Shown here piece after piece: positions 18,370 to 28,652 of a stretch of DNA of 64,000 bases. The notes below the pieces were generated by a model, which was not told the origin of the DNA, ran no database searches, and saw only the letters and a program-made list of their open reading frames with translations. The stretch is from Tritonibacter aquimaris. GTDB lineage: Bacteria > Pseudomonadota > Alphaproteobacteria > Rhodobacterales > Rhodobacteraceae. Location of the stretch: contig NZ_WIXK01000001.1 in assembly GCF_009617595.1 (NCBI RefSeq), forward strand, positions 434,001-498,000, in the 5' to 3' direction. Made by a program: the position numbers and the translations under genes. How positions within the stretch are numbered: position 1 is the first letter of the stretch; each line of letters opens with the position of its first letter.

Positions 18370-18524
18370 TCCGTGAGTGGTGGCTTTAGCCAAGGAGCGT
18401 CAGGCAACACCCCTGTTATTTCTGGGCCCTGTTGCTTGTCTGGTTGTGGGTGCTTATTGGTCTGTGTTCATGCCAGAACTTATGAGGGGCCCCATCCATC
18501 CCCATCAATGGGGTCCCTCTTTTT
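18370..18524 (+). ncRNA. candidate small RNA ending in a strong terminator
   Basis: The segment between the palindrome and the terminator has no convincing gene, yet ends in an excellent Rho-independent terminator. A transcript of about 100-160 nt is therefore plausible. I recognise no known RNA family. The 5' end is a guess. The alternative is a 3' UTR of the LuxR-type mRNA. Confidence 0.35.
18484..18524 (+). terminator. strong intrinsic terminator downstream of the LuxR-type gene
   Basis: GAGGGGCCCCAT pairs with ATGGGGTCCCTC over 12 bp (one G-U), loop of 12, followed by TTTTT. Confidence 0.8.
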
Positions 18525-18623
18525 ATGTCCCAATACATCATCGCAAATCACCAACTGATATCTGTGGCGATCTATTTGAACAGCATCGCCATAGCGGTGA
18601 TATAACGCCCGTATCGTGGGCAA

Positions 18624-18658
18624 TAAAGAACCGGAGTGCTTGGGGGCACCCCGGCTCT
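18624..18658 (-). terminator. terminator of rpsB-tsf
   Basis: On the minus strand GAGCCGGGGTGC pairs with GCACTCCGGTTC around a CCCCAA loop and is followed by TTTATTG. It lies just beyond the tsf stop. Confidence 0.75.
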
Positions 18659-18680
18659 TAATTGCTTTGTGAAGCAGCGC

Positions 18681-19559
18681 TTAGCCGCCCTGAGCTGCTT
18701 TTGCAACTTCTGCAGCAAAGTCTTCTTTTTCGACTTCGATGCCTTCACCAACTTCGAGGCGAACAAAACCAGTGATGGTTGCGCCTGCTTCTTTGGCAGC
18801 TGCTTCTACGGTCAGATCAGGGTTCACAACAAAAGACTGGTTCAGCAGAGTGGCTTCTGCAACGAACTTCTTCATGCGACCTACGATCATCTTCTCGATG
18901 ACCTGCTCAGGCTTGCCGGACTCGCGTGCGATGTCCATCTGAACCTGCTTCTCTTTTTCTACAACCGATGCGTCCAGATCTGCTTCAGACAGAGCAGCAG
19001 GGTTAACAGCGGCGATATGCATTGCGATCTGCTTGCCGATGGTTTCGTCACCACCGTTCATTGCAACCAGAACACCAATTTTGCCCATACCAGCGGTTGC
19101 CGCATTGTGGACGTATGCCACAACGGTTTCACCTTCGACCGACGCCATGCGACGCAGGTTCATGTTTTCGCCGATGGTGGCAATCTTGTCGGTGATCAGC
19201 TCGGAAACAGGCTTGCCTGCAACTTCAGCTGCGTTCAGGCCGTCAACATCCGCAACGCCCAGAGCGGCGGTTGCAATGCCAGAAACCATTTCCTGGAACT
19301 CAGCGTTTTTCGCAACAAAGTCGGTTTCGGCGTTCACTTCAACCGCAACACCTTTGCCACCTTCAACAACCACGGCGACCAGACCTTCAGCGGCGGTACG
19401 ACCGGATTTCTTTGCAGCTTTGGCCAGACCTTTGGTGCGCAGCCAATCGATTGCCGCTTCCATGTCACCATTGGTTTCGGTCAGCGCTTTTTTGGCGTCC
19501 ATCATGCCGGCGCCGGTGTTGTCGCGCAGTTCTTTCACGAGTGCTGCTGTGATTGCCAT
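18681..19559 (-). CDS. tsf: elongation factor Ts
   Basis: A 292-residue EF-Ts, the nucleotide-exchange factor for EF-Tu. The N-terminal UBA-like domain contains [21 protein letters not shown], followed by the core with [15 protein letters not shown] (the EF-Tu contact) and [11 protein letters not shown], then the C-terminal module VEKMIVGR-like [12 protein letters not shown]. Length is typical of alphaproteobacteria. The upstream GAGGAGAGCC gives a good ribosome site. It follows rpsB with a hairpin in between. Confidence 0.98.
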   Translation of the reverse strand: MAITAALVKELRDNTGAGMMDAKKALTETNGDMEAAIDWLRTKGLAKAAKKSGRTAAEGLVAVVVEGGKGVAVEVNAETDFVAKNAEFQEMVSGIATAALGVADVDGLNAAEVAGKPVSELITDKIATIGENMNLRRMASVEGETVVAYVHNAATAGMGKIGVLVAMNGGDETIGKQIAMHIAAVNPAALSEADLDASVVEKEKQVQMDIARESGKPEQVIEKMIVGRMKKFVAEATLLNQSFVVNPDLTVEAAAKEAGATITGFVRLEVGEGIEVEKEDFAAEVAKAAQGG

Positions 19560-19590
19560 CTTTTGGCTCTCCTCAATATCAAAGGGATTT

Positions 19591-19612
19591 GGGGCAGGTC
19601 ATACCCTGCCCC
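19591..19612 (-). other. intercistronic hairpin between rpsB and tsf
   Basis: GGGGCAGG and CCTGCCCC form an 8-bp stem with a 6-base loop in the rpsB-tsf gap. Without a U-run it looks like an attenuator or an RNA-stability element. Confidence 0.5.
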
Positions 19613-19641
19613 GCATGTCAATCATGTGACACGGGTGAAGA

Positions 19642-20409
19642 TCAGGCTTGAACTTCTTCCGCAACAACTTCTTCAACTGGTGCTTCTTCGAATTCGCCCA
19701 GGTCAACGCCTGCTGCGCCCAGCTGTGCGGTCATGCCGTCCAGCGCTGCGCGCGCGGCCAGATCGCAATACAACGAGATCGCACGGGATGCGTCGTCGTT
19801 GCCTGGGATTACATAGTCAACGCCATCGGGGGAGCAGTTGGTGTCAACAATAGCAACAACAGGGATACCCAGTTTGTTTGCTTCTGCGATCGCCAGTGCT
19901 TCTTTTTTCACGTCGATGACGAAAAGAAGATCAGGAACACCGCCCATTTCGCGGATACCACCAAGAGATGCGTTCAGCTTCTCTTGATCACGCTCCATGC
20001 CCAGACGCTCTTTCTTGGTCAGGCCTTCGGCGCCGGTCGCCATGCGCTCGTCGATTTCTTTCAGGCGGTTGATCGACTGGGAAACGGTTTTCCAGTTGGT
20101 CAAGGTGCCGCCGAGCCAGCGGTGGTTCATGTAATACTGAGCTGATTTTTCAGCTGCTTCAGCAATCGGGCCTGCTGCCTGACGCTTGGTACCAACGAAC
20201 AGAACGCGGCCGCCTTTGGCAACGGTGTCACGAACAGCCTGCAGAGCCTGGTCCAGCAGAGGAACAGTCTGGGTGAGGTCCATGATGTGGATGCCATTGC
20301 GCGAACCGTAGATATACGGACCCATGCGCGGGTTCCAGCGTTGTGTCTGGTGACCAAAGTGTACGCCAGCTTCGAGCAGCTGACGCATGGAGAACTCAGG
20401 AAGAGCCAT
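19642..20409 (-). CDS. rpsB: 30S ribosomal protein S2
   Basis: A 255-residue S2. Diagnostic segments are [55 protein letters not shown] and the late [12 protein letters not shown]. The C-terminal acidic extension ([15 protein letters not shown]) is common in alphaproteobacteria. The start is set at MALPEF because the family begins there; an upstream frame extension is just 5' leader. The leader of nearly 200 bases may carry autogenous control, but I cannot identify a specific fold. Confidence 0.98.
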   Translation of the reverse strand: MALPEFSMRQLLEAGVHFGHQTQRWNPRMGPYIYGSRNGIHIMDLTQTVPLLDQALQAVRDTVAKGGRVLFVGTKRQAAGPIAEAAEKSAQYYMNHRWLGGTLTNWKTVSQSINRLKEIDERMATGAEGLTKKERLGMERDQEKLNASLGGIREMGGVPDLLFVIDVKKEALAIAEANKLGIPVVAIVDTNCSPDGVDYVIPGNDDASRAISLYCDLAARAALDGMTAQLGAAGVDLGEFEEAPVEEVVAEEVQA

Positions 20410-20608
20410 GCTTTTTATTCCTTTTCCGGTTTCAGTCCTCGGCGGGGGTCTCAGAGCGGATGCTCCAACCGGCGGTACGTCAGGGATGTCTCCCCTGATC
20501 ACACCAAACCCCGCCTGCGGGTTCGAATGTCGCGCGTTTAGTCCAGATTATAGGGTTTGACAAGGGCTTTGGACATGAAACGCGCAAGAAAGTGCAATTG
20601 CTAGGCCC

Positions 20609-21448
20609 TCACGCCGCGCCAAGCGTTTTTTGCGCCTCAAATCCATCGCGCACGGCCTTTTCACACGCTGCGGTCAGCGCCTTGCGATCGGCAAAATCTG
20701 CGGCCAAAAGCGGCGGATGAAGCAGCACTTCAATTGTGCCTTGCTTCGGCTGTGACAGGATCTTCAGCATGTTTTCGCCAAAATCCATATCACCCCACCA
20801 GCCATAAAACCGATCCGGCTCGCCTTTGGGCGCATGATAGATCACCGACATCGGTTGAATATAAAGATGGTCGCGCAGTTCATCGCGCATAAAGGGCGCA
20901 AACAGGCTTGATTTGAACTTCAGCACCCGGCAGCCATCGGTTGAGGTGCCTTCGGGGAAAAACATCAATTTATGGCCGGAAATCAGGTGCTTTTCAAAAA
21001 GCACTGCCTGATCACGCGCCTGAGCCCGTTCGCGTTCAATAAAGATGGTGCCCGAGGCTTTGGCCAGCGCGCCAATGCCCGCCCATCCGGCCACTTCGGC
21101 CTTGGAGACAAAGAACACCCGCTTGGCAGCATTGACCACAAAAATATCGAGCCAGGAGGAGTGATTGGCCACCACCGCTCCGGGGTTGCGCATTGCCACG
21201 CCGCTGACTTTGTACTGGAAGCCCATGAGCCGCAGCACCACACGGCTTGCAAATTGGGGAACCCGAGAACTGAGGGGGCGTCTGGTGCCGCTAAAGATGC
21301 TCTCAACTGGTCGGATCGCAACCATCAAAAGGAAGGTGAACACCAATACCGGTATAACGGCACCGCCGCGCAACCCGATCAATACCCAACCTTTAAGGGA
21401 CACGTGCACCGGGTCCGGTGCACTCTCGCTTTGCCAGCTCATCGACAT
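20609..21448 (-). CDS. olsA: lyso-ornithine lipid O-acyltransferase (OlsA, PlsC family)
   Basis: A 279-residue membrane-associated acyltransferase. An N-terminal hydrophobic helix (around residues 24-45) precedes the PlsC domain with the catalytic NHSSWLD (N-H-x4-D) motif, then FVSKAEVAGW and MFFPEGTSTDG. PlsC-family enzymes acylate lysophosphatidic acid; the gene 4 bases upstream is olsB, so this is most likely OlsA, adding the second acyl chain to lyso-ornithine lipid. An additional role as a plain 1-acyl-glycerol-3-phosphate acyltransferase is known for some relatives and cannot be excluded. Confidence 0.88.
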   Translation of the reverse strand: MSMSWQSESAPDPVHVSLKGWVLIGLRGGAVIPVLVFTFLLMVAIRPVESIFSGTRRPLSSRVPQFASRVVLRLMGFQYKVSGVAMRNPGAVVANHSSWLDIFVVNAAKRVFFVSKAEVAGWAGIGALAKASGTIFIERERAQARDQAVLFEKHLISGHKLMFFPEGTSTDGCRVLKFKSSLFAPFMRDELRDHLYIQPMSVIYHAPKGEPDRFYGWWGDMDFGENMLKILSQPKQGTIEVLLHPPLLAADFADRKALTAACEKAVRDGFEAQKTLGAA

Positions 21449-21451
21449 GGG

Positions 21452-22204
21452 TTATCTTTCACTTGTGTAAATTTTGCGCTGGCGCTCATTCATGCGGGCG
21501 GTGTCAAGGATCAGGCACACATCGGTGGTATTAAAGGCGTGGTCAACATAGGCACCATCACCAATAAAGCCTCCAAGTCGCAGATAGGCCTTGATCAAGG
21601 CAGGAATTTTCAGCATTGCCGCGCGTCTGTCCAGCTGATCTGGGGCAATCAAATCCATGTTTTGATAGGATTTTGCCCGCACGCGCAGATCTTCGGGGGC
21701 AAGGTGGTTGTGGTACAGCATCGACAGTGGCGCTGCCAGCGCCTCAAGGTCGGTGCCGTGAAAGCTCGCGGTGCCAAACAGCACTTCAATTTCGCGCGAC
21801 AGCACATATTGCGACAGACCATTCCACAGGTGATACATCGCCATGCCACCACGGTAGTCTTTGTGCAGGCATGACCGCCCCAGCTCAAGCACCTTGCGGT
21901 CTGCGGTCTGCAGAACGCTCAGATCATATTCATCATCGGAGTAAAACTGTCCGATCTCAGCCGCTTTTTCCCCGGTCAGCAGACGGTAAACGCCGATTAC
22001 AGCACCGGTCTGGCAGTCCTTGGCGATCATATGGTCAAAATAGGGATCAAACCGGTCGCGCTCGAGCCCCGCGTCATGATCGACCATGTCGCCATCACCG
22101 CCAAGCTCACGTACAAACACCTCATAGCGCAGCGCTTGCGCCGCCCGCAGTTCGTCTTCGGTCTCGGCGAGTTTTACTTCAAAGTCTTGTTTTGGCGCAG
22201 CCAT
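21452..22204 (-). CDS. olsB: ornithine N-acyltransferase OlsB (GNAT-like)
   Basis: A 250-residue OlsB. The N-terminal part has AQALRYEVFVRELGGDGD; the core carries RFDPYFDHMI, TGAVIGVYRLL, EIGQFYSDDEYDL, VLELGRSCLHKDYRGG and FGTASFHGTD, the conserved order of the family. It transfers a 3-hydroxyacyl group from ACP to the alpha-amino group of ornithine, the first step of ornithine-lipid synthesis. The ATG preceded by GGAAG is taken as start; an in-frame ATG 16 codons upstream has no comparable site. Co-transcribed with olsA. Confidence 0.92.
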   Translation of the reverse strand: MAAPKQDFEVKLAETEDELRAAQALRYEVFVRELGGDGDMVDHDAGLERDRFDPYFDHMIAKDCQTGAVIGVYRLLTGEKAAEIGQFYSDDEYDLSVLQTADRKVLELGRSCLHKDYRGGMAMYHLWNGLSQYVLSREIEVLFGTASFHGTDLEALAAPLSMLYHNHLAPEDLRVRAKSYQNMDLIAPDQLDRRAAMLKIPALIKAYLRLGGFIGDGAYVDHAFNTTDVCLILDTARMNERQRKIYTSER

Positions 22205-22291
22205 AGGTCTTCCGGATTGTTCACTCTTGCGCGCAGATAGCGCATAAGGCACAGATTGAGCAAGTTTAAGTCAAATCGAACGGGTGTAGTT

Positions 22292-22309
22292 AACGGTTCG
22301 TAAACCGTT
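22292..22309 (-). terminator. hairpin downstream of the DUF3553 gene
   Basis: AACGGTT-CGTA-AACCGTT is a perfect 7-bp stem with a 4-base loop two bases beyond the DUF3553 stop. There is no long U-run on the minus side, so termination would be weak. Confidence 0.4.
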
Positions 22310-22310
22310 T

Positions 22311-22493
22311 TCACAGATCAAAAACAGGGATCAAACCAATACGGGCGCCATCAAACACCAGTTTTCCCTGATCCGGGAAATTTACGGTGATTTTGCCCGC
22401 TGCATTGGATTGAACCTGCCCGATCCCCCATTCTGGGTGGTCTGGATGTTTGACAAACATGCCCGGGGCAAGAATTGCATTGAGGTCATTCAT
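22311..22493 (-). CDS. DUF3553 small protein
   Basis: A 60-residue protein. LAPGMFVKHPDHPEWGIGQVQS followed by KITVNFPDQGK and GLIPV is the DUF3553 pattern, a small SH3-like beta-barrel also seen fused to UvrD/RecQ-type helicases. Function is unknown. The ATG before NDLNAI is chosen since the family starts there; a longer frame runs into the divergent chpT control region. Confidence 0.8.
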   Translation of the reverse strand: MNDLNAILAPGMFVKHPDHPEWGIGQVQSNAAGKITVNFPDQGKLVFDGARIGLIPVFDL

Positions 22494-22520
22494 AAAAGTG
22501 GCCCAAGTCGGAGGAAGAAT

Positions 22521-23117
22521 ATGGCTGTTGATAACGTTAATCTGGCCACTTTGATAGGGTCTCGTATCTGTCATGACCTGATCAGCCCGGTTGGGGCGAT
22601 CAACAACGGGCTAGAGTTGTTGGGCATGGCGGGTGCGGTAGATGGGCCCGAGCTTGAGCTGATCTCTGACAGTGTGGGCAATGCTAATGCGCGGATCCGG
22701 TTTTTCCGCATCGCCTTTGGGGCTGCTGGTGAGCAGAGCCTTGGCAAGGCCGAAGTGGTTTCTGTGCTTGATGATCTGAGCAAAGGCGGGCGATTGAAAT
22801 ACCACTGGCAGGTTGAAGACGCGGTGAGCCGCGTTGAGGTGCGTTTGGTGTTTCTGGCCGCGCTCTGCCTGGAAAGCGCCCTGCCCTATGGCGGCGAAGT
22901 GACCATGCAGAAATCTGGTGACAGCTGGCGTGTGTCCGGCACCGGGCGTAAGATCAATGTGGATGCGGATCTGTGGACCTGGCTGTCTGCGGATGAGGCT
23001 GTGGCAAAAATCACGCCAGCCTTTGTGCAGTTTGCGCTTTTGCCAGAGCTTGCCAAAGAAACTGGTCGAAGCGTTGCGTTTTCTCAAAGCGAAACAGATG
23101 TTTCCATCACGCTTTGA
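22521..23117 (+). CDS. chpT: histidine phosphotransferase ChpT
   Basis: A 198-residue protein. The dimerisation/phosphotransfer helices carry RICHDLISPVGAINNGLELL with phosphorylatable His18, followed by SVGNANARIRFFRIAFG; the C-terminal half is a degenerate HATPase-like fold without ATP motifs. ChpT relays phosphate from CckA to CtrA (and CpdR); in Rhodobacterales the pathway governs motility, gene-transfer-agent and cell-cycle genes. GGAGGAAG precedes the start. The gene is divergent from DUF3553, with only 27 bases between starts. CtrA-type sites occur elsewhere in the window. Confidence 0.9.
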   Translation: MAVDNVNLATLIGSRICHDLISPVGAINNGLELLGMAGAVDGPELELISDSVGNANARIRFFRIAFGAAGEQSLGKAEVVSVLDDLSKGGRLKYHWQVEDAVSRVEVRLVFLAALCLESALPYGGEVTMQKSGDSWRVSGTGRKINVDADLWTWLSADEAVAKITPAFVQFALLPELAKETGRSVAFSQSETDVSITL

Positions 23118-23144
23118 GCGGACCTAAGGCTCAGATTAAACGGA

Positions 23145-23176
23145 AAAAAGCGCCGGTTTCCCGGCGCTTTTGTTTT
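23145..23176. terminator. bidirectional terminator between chpT and proA
   Basis: AAAAGCGCCGG-TTTC-CCGGCGCTTTT is a near-perfect stem flanked by A-run and T-run, so it can stop both convergent transcripts. Confidence 0.9.
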
Positions 23177-23189
23177 AAGTACAGTATTT

Positions 23190-24455
23190 TTAGGATCGTG
23201 TGGTGCCGTTGCCGCGTACCAGATATTTGAAACTGGTGAGCTGCGCCGCACCAACCGGGCCACGCGCATGCATCTTACCGGTGGCAATGCCAATCTCTGC
23301 ACCCATGCCAAATTCACCACCATCGGCAAATTGGGTTGAGGCATTGTGCATCAGGATGGCGCTGTCGAGCTCGCTGAAAAACTGCTGAACCGCGGCATCA
23401 TCTTCGGTGATGATACAGTCGGTATGCTGGGAATGGTGATCACGGATAAAGGCAATCGCCTCATCGATGCTATCAACCGCCCGCGCGGCAATGATTGCAT
23501 CGAGATATTCTTTACCCCAATCCTCATCCGTTGCGGCGGTCATGCCCTCGGGCCCTGTCAGATCCTCGGCTGCGTGGATTTCAACACCTGCGGCCGCCAG
23601 TGCCGTTAGGATCTCAGCGCCCAGCCCCGCCACAACATCGCGGTGGATCAACAGGCATTCCGCTGCGCCACAGATGCCGGTGCGGCGGGTTTTGGCGTTC
23701 AGTACCACATCCAGCGCCTTTTGCGGATCGGCTGCTTTGTCGACATAGATGTGCACAATGCCTTCTAGGTGGGCAAAAACCGGCACGCGGGCCTCGCGCT
23801 GCACCAGCCCCACAAGGCCCTTACCACCGCGTGGCACAATCACATCAACATAATCTGTCATGGTCAGCAGCTGCTGCACCGCTGCGCGGTCGCGCGTGGG
23901 CACCAGCTGCACCGCATCTTCGGGCAGATCCGCAGCTTTGAGCCCTTCGGCAAGGCATGCATGAATGGCCTGCGAGGAATGAAAACTTTCCGAGCCGCCA
24001 CGCAGGATCACCGCATTGCCGGATTTCAGACACAGCGCGCCTGCATCGGCAGTCACATTGGGGCGGCTTTCATAGATCACCCCAATCACGCCAAGCGGTG
24101 TGCGCACGCGTTGAATGTTCAGGCCGGAAGGCTGATCCCACTCGGTCAGCACTTCGCCAACCGGGTCAGTTTGGCCGGCAATGGCGCGCAACCCATCGAC
24201 GATGCCTTGAATGCGGCTCTCATTCAGCAACAGGCGATCCATCATTGCGTCGCTCAAACCTTTGGAGCGGCCAAATTCCAGGTCTTTGGCATTGGCGGCA
24301 ATTATGTCAGCGCGTTTGGACCAGACGATATCAGCGGCTGCGTTCAGGGCCTGTGCTTTGCGTTCTGCAGGGGCTGTTGCCAGTTTTGCAGCAGCTGCCT
24401 TTGCACGTTTGCCCAGGTCTTGCATCAGGGCGGGAATATTTTCCAAATCTTTCAT
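23190..24455 (-). CDS. proA: gamma-glutamyl phosphate reductase
   Basis: A 421-residue aldehyde-dehydrogenase-fold enzyme that reduces gamma-glutamyl phosphate to the semialdehyde, the second step of proline synthesis. Seen are [29 protein letters not shown], the catalytic-cysteine segment [14 protein letters not shown], and the late [22 protein letters not shown]. Length is normal. It follows obg-proB on the same strand with a 70-base gap that holds a repeat-like sequence. Confidence 0.97.
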   Translation of the reverse strand: MKDLENIPALMQDLGKRAKAAAAKLATAPAERKAQALNAAADIVWSKRADIIAANAKDLEFGRSKGLSDAMMDRLLLNESRIQGIVDGLRAIAGQTDPVGEVLTEWDQPSGLNIQRVRTPLGVIGVIYESRPNVTADAGALCLKSGNAVILRGGSESFHSSQAIHACLAEGLKAADLPEDAVQLVPTRDRAAVQQLLTMTDYVDVIVPRGGKGLVGLVQREARVPVFAHLEGIVHIYVDKAADPQKALDVVLNAKTRRTGICGAAECLLIHRDVVAGLGAEILTALAAAGVEIHAAEDLTGPEGMTAATDEDWGKEYLDAIIAARAVDSIDEAIAFIRDHHSQHTDCIITEDDAAVQQFFSELDSAILMHNASTQFADGGEFGMGAEIGIATGKMHARGPVGAAQLTSFKYLVRGNGTTRS

Positions 24456-24483
24456 ATCTCAGATGCCTTTATATGTGGCAGGC

Positions 24484-24524
24484 CGAAGGATGCCTCCGGC
24501 GGGAGTATTTTTGAAAAGATGAAG
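24484..24524. repeat. Roseobacter-type dispersed intergenic sequence
   Basis: The gap between proB and proA holds GATGCCTCCGGCGGGAGTA followed by a T-run and AAAGATGAAG. I recall near-identical strings between genes in many Rhodobacterales genomes. Only one copy is seen in this window, so the repeat status rests on memory. Confidence 0.4.
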
Positions 24525-24525
24525 G

Positions 24526-26750
<2,225 letters not shown>

Positions 26751-26776
26751 TTAACGTAAACGCGCCCGAGGGCCAA

Positions 26777-27313
26777 TCACAGTTTTCGGCTGTAGGTCCA
26801 GGTTGGTACATTGGCATCGCGCGCCACCGAGAAGGTTTCCGCGTCACCAAGGTATTCAAACCCGCATTGGGTCAGCACCCGTGCTGAGGCCGGATTGTCC
26901 TGAAACACGCTGGCAAAGATCGCGCTGTCACCAAAAGGATTGGCCTCAATCAATGCGCGCACCGATGCCGAGGCAATACCTGTGTTCCAAAATACCGGCG
27001 CAATCCAGAATCCGATTTCCGACTGGCTGCGATCCATGCGTTTGAGCGACACCACACCTTTGAGTTCAGGTCCGCCATCTGCGGTGCCATCGACGGCCCA
27101 GACATATTCATTGCCTTCATTGGCCATAGAGCGGGTTACAAAGGCTTCGGTTGCGCCGGGGGGCAGCGGATGTGGAATGGTGCTGGTCATGCCGGCCACG
27201 CGCAGATCGCTGGCGTAATGTTCGATCAGCCCCGCGTCAGATTTGCGAAGGGGGCGCAGGGTGAAATGCTCTGTGTTGATCGTTGGCTGCATGACTGCCT
27301 GGTCCAAACTCAT
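26777..27313 (-). CDS. GNAT-family N-acetyltransferase (RimJ/RimL type)
   Basis: A 178-residue acetyltransferase. It opens with a RimJ-like strand (FTLRPLRKSDAGLIEHYASD), then EIGFWIAPVFWNTGIASASV (acetyl-CoA pyrophosphate loop; the usual Q/R-x-x-G-x-G/A is partly kept as N-T-G-I-A), and FQDNPASARVLTQCGFEYLG, the diagnostic Asn/Gly-Phe end. The substrate is not known; ribosomal-protein N-termini or small metabolites are possible. Located between rpmA and obg. Confidence 0.88.
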   Translation of the reverse strand: MSLDQAVMQPTINTEHFTLRPLRKSDAGLIEHYASDLRVAGMTSTIPHPLPPGATEAFVTRSMANEGNEYVWAVDGTADGGPELKGVVSLKRMDRSQSEIGFWIAPVFWNTGIASASVRALIEANPFGDSAIFASVFQDNPASARVLTQCGFEYLGDAETFSVARDANVPTWTYSRKL

Positions 27314-27519
27314 ATATTCGATCCTCCTTCGAACGCGCGTGCCGCGCTAGGCCTATTGACGCTGTATCGCCCGTGCCTGCTGTTGAGATAGGAAGCGGCG
27401 TACCGCTGCGCAATAGACCCCCAATGCATCCACCGCATCAAATAGGATGTGATGCATTTCTCTCCCTTTGGGGGAAAATCATTTCCAATTTGTAACCCAA
27501 GCATGTGCATAACGTCAAA

Positions 27520-27552
27520 AATGAAAGAGGACCGGCCTTGGGGCCGATCCTC
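27520..27552 (-). terminator. terminator of rplU-rpmA
   Basis: On the minus strand GAGGATCGGCC and GGCCGGTCCTC pair (one G-U) around CCAA, followed by TTTCATTTTT, 30 bases beyond the rpmA stop. Confidence 0.85.
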
Positions 27553-27583
27553 CTGAACTTTTACAAACCTTTCAGGTTTCGGC

Positions 27584-27853
27584 TTACTCAGCGGCCTCCG
27601 CCACCGGGAGAACCGAAATAAAGGTGCGGCCTTTCAGGCCCTTCTGGAAGTTTACAGCGCCGTCAACAGTCGCAAAGATTGTGTGATCTTTGCCGATGCC
27701 AACGCCTTCGCCGGGCCAGAATTTGGTGCCGCGCTGACGCACGATGATGTTGCCTGCGATTGCAGCCTGACCACCATAGAGTTTTACGCCAAGACGACGA
27801 CCGGCAGAGTCGCGACCGTTACGGGATGAGCCGCCAGCTTTCTTATGTGCCAT
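27584..27853 (-). CDS. rpmA: 50S ribosomal protein L27
   Basis: An 89-residue L27. [22 protein letters not shown] at the N-terminus (whose tail reaches the peptidyl-transferase centre), then [26 protein letters not shown], is diagnostic. There is no N-terminal cleavable extension of the Firmicutes type. It follows rplU after 18 bases. Confidence 0.98.
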   Translation of the reverse strand: MAHKKAGGSSRNGRDSAGRRLGVKLYGGQAAIAGNIIVRQRGTKFWPGEGVGIGKDHTIFATVDGAVNFQKGLKGRTFISVLPVAEAAE

Positions 27854-27871
27854 AAGTGTCTCTCCTTAGCC

Positions 27872-28453
27872 TCAGGCCAGTTCTTTGGCCTGTTCCACCC
27901 ATTCGGGCTTCACTTTGATGATGTCGATAGCAGCAATTGCGTCTTCGGACAAGGCTGCGATCTGAGCGAATGTGGACAGGCCAGCTTCTACCAGTTTCTT
28001 GGCAGCAGCAGGACCAACACCATTCAGTTGGGTCAGATCATCACCTTCTGCAGCAGCGGCTTTAGGAGCAGCTTTTGCAGCAGGAGCAGCGGAAGTTTCG
28101 CCTTTGCCGGTTGCAACTTTTACACCGGATTTGTCTGCGCCAGACGCCAGGATCTCAGTGATCTTGACCAGGGTCAGCTTTTGACGGTGACCTTTGGTGC
28201 GCTTGGAGCTGTGCTTACGACGACGTTTGACAAAGTTGATTACCTTGTCGCCTTTGATCTGGTCGATCACTTCCGCCTGAACGGCTGCGCCGTCAACCAG
28301 AGGTGCACCAACAACCGGTGCGTCACCGCCCAGCATCAGGATGTCGTTGAATTGAACAGTTTCGCCAGCGTCAGCAGCCAGTTTTTCGACACGCAGGATA
28401 TCACCTGCCTGTACTTTATACTGCTTACCGCCGGTCTTGAGGACCGCGAACAT
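27872..28453 (-). CDS. rplU: 50S ribosomal protein L21 with long C-terminal extension
   Basis: A 193-residue protein. Residues 1-103 are standard L21 (MFAVLKTGGKQYKV near the start; KRRRKHSSKRTKGHRQ for rRNA binding; then LTLVKITEI). After this comes an Ala/Lys-rich linker and a second module near residues 135-193 with LNGVGPAAAKKLVEAGLSTFAQIA, a helix-hairpin-helix pattern. Typical L21 is about 103 residues, so the extension nearly doubles it. Comparable extensions occur in other alphaproteobacterial L21 proteins; their role is unknown. It begins the rplU-rpmA operon. Confidence 0.96.
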   Translation of the reverse strand: MFAVLKTGGKQYKVQAGDILRVEKLAADAGETVQFNDILMLGGDAPVVGAPLVDGAAVQAEVIDQIKGDKVINFVKRRRKHSSKRTKGHRQKLTLVKITEILASGADKSGVKVATGKGETSAAPAAKAAPKAAAAEGDDLTQLNGVGPAAAKKLVEAGLSTFAQIAALSEDAIAAIDIIKVKPEWVEQAKELA

Positions 28454-28553
28454 TGCGTTTTCCTTTTGTTACCCGCGTCCTACGGCCCCCATAAGGGCGT
28501 TCAGGAAGGCTTACACCTCCGCCTCGAACAGCGCGTCCGATTTCGGACGTATG

Positions 28554-28595
28554 AATAGAAACATCCCGGCGCAGAACAGAATCCAAGCCGGGATG
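28554..28595 (-). terminator. terminator of the DUF2059 gene
   Basis: CATCCCGGC and GCCGGGATG pair over 9 bp with a 16-base loop and lead into TTTCTATT on the minus strand, about 60 bases after the DUF2059 stop and before the rplU leader. Confidence 0.7.
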
Positions 28596-28652
28596 GCGCC
28601 TTTTGCCGACAGATGGGCCAAAAGTCAAATGTTTTATCGCTGGATCTGAGCC

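Larger units (their letters stand above)
18245..18680. other. gene-poor region with operator-like palindrome and terminator
   Basis: Between the LuxR-type gene and the convergent tsf. It holds a 17-base palindrome, a strong plus-strand terminator and the tsf terminator, each listed separately. Two overlapping frames of 79 and 94 codons cross the plus-strand terminator and lack a convincing ribosome binding site, so I do not call them genes. Confidence 0.5.

Noticed and set aside
18319-18661. Two overlapping frames (79 and 94 codons) in the LuxR/tsf gap
   Set aside because: Both cross a strong terminator hairpin and have no convincing start signal; a non-coding transcript explains the region better.
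18636-19853. 405-codon plus-strand frame opposite tsf
   Set aside because: Exact antisense shadow of EF-Ts and the end of S2, whose coding is certain; Cys/Phe/His-rich composition is typical of a reverse shadow.
20410-20502. Longer rpsB reading frame
   Set aside because: S2 starts at MALPEF in the family; the extra residues are leader sequence.
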